Origin: an uncultured Bacillaceae bacterium
GTDB taxonomy: Bacteria; Bacillota; Bacilli; Bacillales; Amphibacillaceae
Direction of reading: 5' to 3'
Length of the DNA: 12,797 nucleotides
Assembly: GCA_945639745.1 (NCBI GenBank)
Contig: CALZEK010000020.1
Location: forward strand, 1-12,797
How positions within the stretch are numbered: position 1 is the stretch's first letter; every line of letters begins with the position of its first letter. Below, in pieces: positions 8,362 through 12,797 of the stretch. The translations under genes were made by a program, and so were the position numbers. Below the pieces are notes generated by a model. It was not told where the DNA came from. It did not search any database and saw only the letters and a program-made list of their open reading frames with translations.

Positions 8362-9180
8362 TTAGATTGTTTTATAGATTGATCCCTGATTAACAGTTAT
8401 TTTTTTTGATTTAGCATCTACATCTTTAACATTAATTAATGAAGTGTAATTTTTTAAAACACGTTCATTATATTTATCCTCTGCTTCTGCTAATACACCG
8501 ATTGCTACAACCTCGGCGTTAAATTCTGATAAAAGATCGACCATGCCAGTGATTGTGCCTCCAGCTTTCATGAAATCATCAATTATACAAACCTTTAAAT
8601 TTTCTGCTAAATTTCTTTTAGAAAGCACCATTGTTTGAATACGGCGGGATGAACCAGAAACATAATTAATACTGACTGATGAACCTTCTGTCACTTTAGG
8701 GTCTCTTCTAATAATAACGACTGGTACATTTAAATAATTAGCAACTGCATAAGCTAGAGGTATACCTTTTGTTTCAACAGTGACAACTGCATCAATTTTT
8801 ACCTTTGAAAAAACAGATACGAATGCGCGACCAATTTTTTTTACTGTTTGAGGATCACCTAATAAATCACTCATATATAAATATCCACCTGGTAAAATCC
8901 TTGCCGGATCAGCAAGTTTTTGACATAACGATTTAATGAAGTCTTCGTTACTTTTTTGTGAAAAGACTGGTTCATATGTCACACCACCCATTGCACCAGT
9001 TATTCTTGTTAACTTACCAATGCCTTCTTTAACAAACATATCATTTACAATATCTAAGTCTTCACTAAGTGATGATTTAGAAGCTTTATACTGGTCGGTG
9101 AAATAAGACAATTGTACTCGTTCATAAGGTGAATTTAAAAAATAACTTACCAGACATACTATCCGTTCACTTCGCTTCAT
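8362..9180 (-). CDS. purR: Purine biosynthesis regulator PurR (PRPP-responsive)
   Basis: Encodes 272 residues of the Gram-positive PurR family, unrelated to the LacI-type PurR of E. coli. An N-terminal winged-helix DNA-binding domain (about 1-73, MKRSERIVCLVSYFLNSPYE and KSSLSEDLDIV) is joined to a phosphoribosyltransferase-fold domain (about 80-265). The PRPP-binding loop is clear at VCIIDDFMKAGGT (197-209), and GGYLYMSDLLGDP (98-110) is another family hallmark. In B. subtilis it represses, and in Lactococcus activates, purine genes according to PRPP level; which applies here cannot be read from the sequence. I chose ATG 9180, preceded by GAGAGGTG; an in-frame GTG at 9195 overlaps that site and would add five residues. 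I see no CGAAC-type PurBox core in the 86 bases upstream, so autoregulation is not evident. Neighbours: UPF0182 gene upstream, glmU and prs downstream. Confidence 0.96.
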   Translation of the reverse strand: MKRSERIVCLVSYFLNSPYERVQLSYFTDQYKASKSSLSEDLDIVNDMFVKEGIGKLTRITGAMGGVTYEPVFSQKSNEDFIKSLCQKLADPARILPGGYLYMSDLLGDPQTVKKIGRAFVSVFSKVKIDAVVTVETKGIPLAYAVANYLNVPVVIIRRDPKVTEGSSVSINYVSGSSRRIQTMVLSKRNLAENLKVCIIDDFMKAGGTITGMVDLLSEFNAEVVAIGVLAEAEDKYNERVLKNYTSLINVKDVDAKSKKITVNQGSIYKTI

Positions 9181-9229
9181 ACTTACACCTCTCACTTAAC
9201 AATTAATCTGTTATTTACTTGTTCATAAT

Positions 9230-9262
9230 TAAATATCCCTTACAAAGGGTAAGGGATATTTA
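9230..9262. terminator. Perfect hairpin between the UPF0182 gene and purR
   Basis: Arms 9230-9243 and 9249-9262 (TAAATATCCCTTAC and its exact complement) form a 14-bp stem with a 5-base loop, only a few bases after the UPF0182 stop codon. On the minus strand it is followed by ATTATGAAC, with no real T-run beyond the stem's own ATTTA, so termination is likely to be weak and purR may be partly transcribed from upstream. On the plus strand it is followed by CCTTTTATTTTT, which overlaps the end of the UPF0182 coding region. Confidence 0.6.
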
Positions 9263-9266
9263 CCTT

Positions 9267-12011
9267 TTATTTTTCTGTACCTAAAATTCGTTCTATTTCT
9301 TCCATTTTTTCTGCTGCTAGAACCCAATCTCCATCTGATGTTGCTTGGCGATATTCTTCAAATAAGTTTGATATCTCATTTAAAGTTTTTTCAGATTCTA
9401 CAAATGGTTTTAATGAGTCTTCTTTTGTTGATTTCTCATCTTTTTGTGCTGGTTCTTTTACTTCAGCCTCTTTTTCAGCTGGACTTGATTCATTATCTGG
9501 ATTAATTAATTCCATAATTTTATCAAGAGATTTATCAAAGCTTTCTTCCATTACAATGTGTTCTCCGTAAGCCATAACAACTTGTTTAACTTCTGGCAAC
9601 GAAGATTCATTAGACGACTCAATATATATTGGCTCTACATATAAGACTGTATCTTCAATAGGAATAACTAATAAATTACCTCGGATAACTTCTGATCCAC
9701 CTTGTGACCATAAATTTAATTCTTTGGATATCGAACTATCTTGGTTAATCCTATTTTCGATTTGTTGCGGACCATAAACATTTTTTTGTTTAGGATATTT
9801 ATAAACAAACATCTCCCCATATTTTTCACCATCATTTCGAACACCCATCCACGAAATCATATTTTGGCGCTTCTTAGGTGTAAATGGCATCATTAAGACA
9901 AATTCTTCTTTGTCTGCATCATCCATCTTCATCGTGACATAATAAGGGTCCATTTCTACGTCTTTATTAAAATATTTTTCAGTTGGAAATTGCCAGTAAT
10001 CTTCACGATTATAAAATACTTCTAAATTAGACATATGATACGTTCCATACATTTTTGCCTGTGTTTTAAACATGACTTCTGGATAACGGAAGTGAGCACG
10101 AATATCTTCAGGAACTTCTTTTGTAAATAATTCCGGTAACATACTTTGATATGTCTGTAAAAGTGGGTCTGCTTCATCTACAGGATAAAACATAACTTCT
10201 CCTGTATAAGCATCCACTACTGCTTTGACTGAGTTTCTTAAATAATTTTCTGTTCCTTGATGCGCTTCAGAGTAAGGATAGCGTTCTGCTTTTAAGTAAG
10301 CGTCAATAATCCATACTAAAGTACCATCATCTCGCACAACAATATATGGATCTGTATCATAATCAAAAAATGGTGCAATGCGTTTAACACGATCTTTAAT
10401 ATTACGCGTATCGTGTAACTGACTTTCTTTTGTCAGTTGATCAGAAACTAACATTCGTACTGATCCTTCACTCATGGCAAATAACCATTTTTTATAACCT
10501 TTTAATGGTATACCTGTTTCGGCTTCATAACGGTTTGTTTCATTAGCATCACTTGTTGGATAATCAAATTCATCTACTTTTGAGTTTGTAATAATATTCG
10601 GATATGGCTCTTCACCATAGTATATCTGCGGTCTTGTTATATCTAAATCCCCTTCAGCTGGAACATTTTTCATTAAATACTCAGGCTGACCTTGTTTAGT
10701 AACCTTATTAACATGACTCATTGCGACACCATAACCGTGTGTGTACCGTAAGTTTTTATTTACCCAAGTTTGAGCTTGATCTGGTAGGTCATCTGTACTT
10801 AGCTCTCTGGCACCAATAAAGACTTGTTCATATTCTCCGTCAATTTCGTAACGATCAATATCCATATTATTAAATTTGTAATATGTTCTAAACGTTTGTA
10901 ATTGATTATAAATATCTAATAAAGGACGTGAATCATTTAAAGTAAGTTGATTTCTTTTAAGCATAGCTTCATCTAAACTCATATTAGCTGGATTCTCTTC
11001 TTCTTTTATCGTATCTAAATCATATGCAGCGCGAGTAAAATCTAAATTATGTTGAAGATATGGTTTTTCGCGTGTAAATTCATTTGGTGACACAACAAAA
11101 TTTTGCACAAGAACCGAAGCAATCAGACTAAGAACTACCACACCTAGATATAAACCAACTGGTTTAATAATCGCTTCTATTTGACCTCGCGTAAGTGAAA
11201 TAAATAACCATACTGATGCCACAATAGCTACAACAGCAAGTACATAAGCTTTTGGGACATTAATTAATTGATCTGTATAACTTAGTCCATGAACAACACT
11301 TTTTTGAAAAATATTGACTTGGTCTGTCAACAATGTATCGTAACGACCTAAAAAGTGAATTCCTGCTAGTAATAAACCAATACTACCTATTGTAATACCT
11401 AAATGTGTTTGTGCTAAACGATTCATTCGATACATATTAAAAACAGAATATGCCGCAATTTGGATAATTAAAAAGAATATTGCTAAATTAAGTAACGTAT
11501 AAAGTATAAATTGAATAAATGGTAAAACAAATATGTAAAAAGAAACATCTTTTCCAAAGTGTGGATCTGCAATATCAAAAGAAGTGGCATTTAAGAATTT
11601 AAGCGCTGGTTCCCAACCAACACCTTGAACAATAAAACTTCCAACTAAACCGACAACAATTGCCCCGAGAGTCATTGTACTTAAAACAAGTTTTTGATTC
11701 ATAAAAAAATCTGGCAATTGTGCTTTACTAAAATGACTTAAATAGGATTTTCTAATCCAATATAAAGTTGCAAAAGTTAAGATTGCGAATAATAAAAAGC
11801 CAACGATTCCTAAAGTAGCTTTACTATATAAAATTGTTGTATAAACAGTTTCATAACCAACTGAATCCATCCAAACATACTCAACTAGAATTTTATAACT
11901 AGCAATGGCGATAATAATTAACAGTATTACTGATATAGTTCCAAAACCAATTTTCTTACCTATCTTTTTTAATAATTCTTTTTGATTATTAATGATTTTT
12001 TGATTGTCCAA
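9267..12011 (-). CDS. UPF0182 (COG1615) family membrane protein of unknown function
   Basis: Encodes about 914 residues, the family's normal size. The N-terminal third carries about seven hydrophobic helices (near 22-41, 66-87, 107-129, 158-187, 204-221, 254-272 and 283-305), followed by the family hallmark VSPNEFTREKPYLQHNLDFT, a large soluble region to about 835, a charged low-complexity linker (about 840-870, rich in E, K, S and P) and a short C-terminal helix containing GDWVLAAEKMEEIERI. This fits a polytopic membrane protein with a large, probably extracytoplasmic domain; no enzymatic motif is recognised and no function is known for the family. The start is probably TTG 12011: AGGAGG lies at 12018-12023, six bases upstream. 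ATG 12038 lacks a ribosome binding site and would translate through this one. It stands alone between the veg terminator and a hairpin before purR. Its own promoter is not obvious. Confidence 0.88.
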   Translation of the reverse strand: MDNQKIINNQKELLKKIGKKIGFGTISVILLIIIAIASYKILVEYVWMDSVGYETVYTTILYSKATLGIVGFLLFAILTFATLYWIRKSYLSHFSKAQLPDFFMNQKLVLSTMTLGAIVVGLVGSFIVQGVGWEPALKFLNATSFDIADPHFGKDVSFYIFVLPFIQFILYTLLNLAIFFLIIQIAAYSVFNMYRMNRLAQTHLGITIGSIGLLLAGIHFLGRYDTLLTDQVNIFQKSVVHGLSYTDQLINVPKAYVLAVVAIVASVWLFISLTRGQIEAIIKPVGLYLGVVVLSLIASVLVQNFVVSPNEFTREKPYLQHNLDFTRAAYDLDTIKEEENPANMSLDEAMLKRNQLTLNDSRPLLDIYNQLQTFRTYYKFNNMDIDRYEIDGEYEQVFIGARELSTDDLPDQAQTWVNKNLRYTHGYGVAMSHVNKVTKQGQPEYLMKNVPAEGDLDITRPQIYYGEEPYPNIITNSKVDEFDYPTSDANETNRYEAETGIPLKGYKKWLFAMSEGSVRMLVSDQLTKESQLHDTRNIKDRVKRIAPFFDYDTDPYIVVRDDGTLVWIIDAYLKAERYPYSEAHQGTENYLRNSVKAVVDAYTGEVMFYPVDEADPLLQTYQSMLPELFTKEVPEDIRAHFRYPEVMFKTQAKMYGTYHMSNLEVFYNREDYWQFPTEKYFNKDVEMDPYYVTMKMDDADKEEFVLMMPFTPKKRQNMISWMGVRNDGEKYGEMFVYKYPKQKNVYGPQQIENRINQDSSISKELNLWSQGGSEVIRGNLLVIPIEDTVLYVEPIYIESSNESSLPEVKQVVMAYGEHIVMEESFDKSLDKIMELINPDNESSPAEKEAEVKEPAQKDEKSTKEDSLKPFVESEKTLNEISNLFEEYRQATSDGDWVLAAEKMEEIERILGTEK

Positions 12012-12017
12012 ATTAAA

Positions 12018-12023
12018 CCTCCT
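12018..12023 (-). promoter_or_regulatory. Ribosome binding site that fixes a TTG start for the UPF0182 gene
   Basis: A perfect AGGAGG on the minus strand is followed by TTTAAT and TTG (12011-12009). The spacing of six bases is close to optimal. The upstream in-frame ATG at 12038 has no purine-rich stretch at a suitable distance, and starting there would place this site inside codons 6-7. Confidence 0.75.
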
Positions 12024-12089
12024 AAAAATATCATTCACTAGTCCTATAGTAACAGATTAATAGTCTAATTTCTTATAAAAAGAACCCGT

Positions 12090-12141
12090 AAAAAAAGCTA
12101 TTTAGATATTTAACTTGATGTTAAATATCTAAATAGCTTTT
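12090..12141 (-). terminator. Strong intrinsic terminator after veg
   Basis: A 22-bp perfect stem (12120-12141 with 12093-12114) and a 5-base loop lie 14 bases after the veg stop codon. On the minus strand the stem core ends in ...AAATAGC and runs into seven T residues (12090-12096). The stem is AT-rich but unusually long. It should insulate the UPF0182 gene from the strong veg promoters. Confidence 0.85.
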
Positions 12142-12155
12142 AAATAAAAAAGAAG

Positions 12156-12422
12156 TTAGATTAATTCCTCTGCCACTACTTTAGTTTTATCGTCTAAAAA
12201 GTTGATTTCTACTGCTTCTGTTAATACATCTGCATAACTATAAGATACTCGTTCAAACGCGTTTTCTTCTTGATCTAAATCAACTACAAACACTGCCGGA
12301 TAAGTTTCTGAAAGAACTCCTGAACGAATCACAGTTTTTCTACGCCCTCCGTTGGCAGTTAATTCAATACGTTTTCCTATACGATCTTCTAGTCCTTTTT
12401 TAATTTCTATTAAAGTTTTCAC
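12156..12422 (-). CDS. veg: Veg family protein
   Basis: Encodes an 88-residue small cytoplasmic protein of the Veg family (formerly DUF1021), known in B. subtilis as a very highly transcribed gene linked to biofilm formation; its biochemical role is unsettled. The conserved block [20 protein letters not shown] (32-51) followed by [14 protein letters not shown] identifies it, and length matches the family. I chose GTG 12422, preceded by AGGTGG at about 7 bases, because the family begins (M)xKTLxxIKK; an in-frame GTG at 12437 overlaps that ribosome binding site and would add five residues. It lies downstream of rsmA, as in B. subtilis, with two sigma-A-type promoters directly upstream and a strong terminator downstream, so it is probably expressed as a monocistronic, abundant message. 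Confidence 0.95.
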   Translation of the reverse strand: MKTLIEIKKGLEDRIGKRIELTANGGRRKTVIRSGVLSETYPAVFVVDLDQEENAFERVSYSYADVLTEAVEINFLDDKTKVVAEELI

Positions 12423-12445
12423 TAGAAACCACCTCACTATAAGTA

Positions 12446-12474
12446 ATTATAGCACTTTATTATAGTAAAGTCAA
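12446..12474 (-). promoter_or_regulatory. veg proximal promoter (P2)
   Basis: On the minus strand TTGACT (12469-12474) and a consensus TATAAT (12446-12451) are 17 bases apart, an almost perfect sigma-A promoter. The transcript should start near 12440, leaving a leader of about 18 bases that holds little more than the ribosome binding site. Confidence 0.8.
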
Positions 12475-12491
12475 ATTAAAACCAGCCGTAT

Positions 12492-12521
12492 AGTATAACA
12501 ACTTTGTATTTCACTTGTCAA
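12492..12521 (-). promoter_or_regulatory. veg distal promoter (P1)
   Basis: On the minus strand a consensus TTGACA (12516-12521) and TATACT (12492-12497) are 18 bases apart. It lies about 46 bases upstream of P2 and in the same orientation, so veg has tandem promoters. Transcripts would start near 12485 and carry a leader of about 63 bases. Confidence 0.7.
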
Positions 12522-12526
12522 CAAGT
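12513..12526. repeat. Palindrome over the veg P1 -35 box
   Basis: ACTTGT-CA-ACAAGT is a perfect 6-2-6 inverted repeat that contains the whole TTGACA -35 element of P1. It has the shape of a small operator, though a chance palindrome, or one forced partly by the -35 sequence itself, cannot be excluded. It has no T-run and is not a terminator for rsmA. Confidence 0.45.
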
Positions 12527-12538
12527 TAATTCGATATT

Positions 12539-12797
12539 TTATATTTTTTTAAGAAAGTTGTTTGCTAGTACCGCAAATTCTTGTATTGACAGCGATTCCC
12601 CTCGTCTCTGAGGCTCTATTCCTGCTTCAGTTAAAATGTTTTTCAACTCATCTTTAGTCAATTTATCCTGATAATGGACACCTAAATTATTTAAAATTGT
12701 TTTTTTTCTATGCACAAAGCTTGCTCGAATTATCGTAAAGAAAAGGTCTTCATCTATCACATCGATATCTTTCTTTTCTTTTAAATCTAAATGAAGG
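12539..12797 (-). CDS. rsmA: 16S rRNA (adenine1518-N6/adenine1519-N6)-dimethyltransferase, C-terminal fragment
   Basis: An open frame enters from the right edge and stops at 12539, giving the last 85 or so residues. RsmA (KsgA) dimethylates two adenines in the terminal helix of 16S rRNA late in 30S assembly. The fragment matches the C-terminal helical domain: DEDLFFTIIRASFVHRKKTI followed by LNNL, then KDELKNILTEAGIEPQRRGE and LSIQEFAVLAN. The catalytic SAM-binding domain lies outside the window. The position immediately upstream of veg is the conserved Firmicutes arrangement. No terminator is visible between this gene and the veg promoters, which begin about 18 bases after its stop codon, so rsmA messages may read into veg. 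Confidence 0.93.
   Translation of the reverse strand, partial: LHLDLKEKKDIDVIDEDLFFTIIRASFVHRKKTILNNLGVHYQDKLTKDELKNILTEAGIEPQRRGESLSIQEFAVLANNFLKKI

Noticed and set aside
8362..9180. PurR as a phosphoribosyltransferase enzyme such as xanthine phosphoribosyltransferase
   Set aside because: The PRPP loop is present, but the N-terminal winged helix and GGYLYMSDLLGDP region mark the regulator family, whose members bind PRPP without known catalysis.
9181..9229. PurBox upstream of purR
   Set aside because: Only a TGAAC-like stretch is present; the CGAAC core expected of PurBoxes is absent on both strands.
12024..12089. Promoter for the UPF0182 gene
   Set aside because: Several TA-rich hexamers occur (TATTAA, TATAGG), but none pairs with a reasonable -35 box at 16-18 bases, so I do not call one.
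1..12797. CRISPR array, insertion sequence, tRNA/rRNA gene, riboswitch or defence system
   Set aside because: No regularly spaced direct repeats, transposase frames, cloverleaf-like sequences or recognised riboswitch cores were found; coding density is almost complete with known housekeeping genes plus one UPF0182 gene.

Overview
The window is a compact, AT-rich, single-strand chromosomal block. Every gene I can support lies on the minus strand, so transcription runs from high to low coordinates. Strong AGGAGG-type ribosome binding sites, ATG/GTG/TTG starts, AT-rich spacers and the gene order point to a low-GC Firmicute. The order matches the classical Bacillus subtilis ksgA-veg-purR-gcaD(glmU)-prs-ctc-pth-mfd-yabM neighbourhood with its sporulation genes (yabG, sspF, spoVG, spoVT) absent. 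I therefore infer a non-sporulating member of the Lactobacillales (for example Enterococcaceae or Carnobacteriaceae such as Vagococcus); the genus is a guess.

Layout in the direction of transcription: the C-terminal end of rsmA (right edge, 12797-12539); two tandem sigma-A promoters and veg (12422-12156), closed by a 22-bp perfect-stem terminator; a large UPF0182 membrane protein (12011-9267), which appears to start at TTG; a perfect hairpin; purR (9180-8362); a 174-base spacer with a good promoter; glmU (8187-6817), prs (6793-5828) and rplY/ctc (5776-5138) as a tight cluster; a long hairpin; pth (5036-4479); a short terminator; mfd (4404-856); and the N-terminal 277 codons of a flippase-type membrane protein running off the left edge (832-1).

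The genes mostly serve core functions. RsmA, L25/Ctc and Pth serve the ribosome and tRNA recycling. GlmU makes UDP-GlcNAc for the wall and Prs makes PRPP. PurR is a PRPP-sensing purine regulator, so Prs makes the ligand that PurR reads. Mfd couples transcription to repair, and the flippase-like protein probably moves a lipid-linked or envelope substrate. The UPF0182 protein, of unknown function, is the least ordinary gene and sits where ispE stands in B. subtilis.

I do not see a previously undescribed multi-gene system here: no CRISPR array, insertion sequence, tRNA, rRNA, riboswitch or defence cassette. The points worth a second look are the UPF0182 gene and its TTG start, the veg promoters with a palindrome over one -35 box, two hairpins whose T-tracts face the strand that carries no genes, and a repeated pattern of in-frame start codons embedded in ribosome binding sites. 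No gene-free stretch exceeds 300 bases; the longest is the 174-base purR-glmU spacer.
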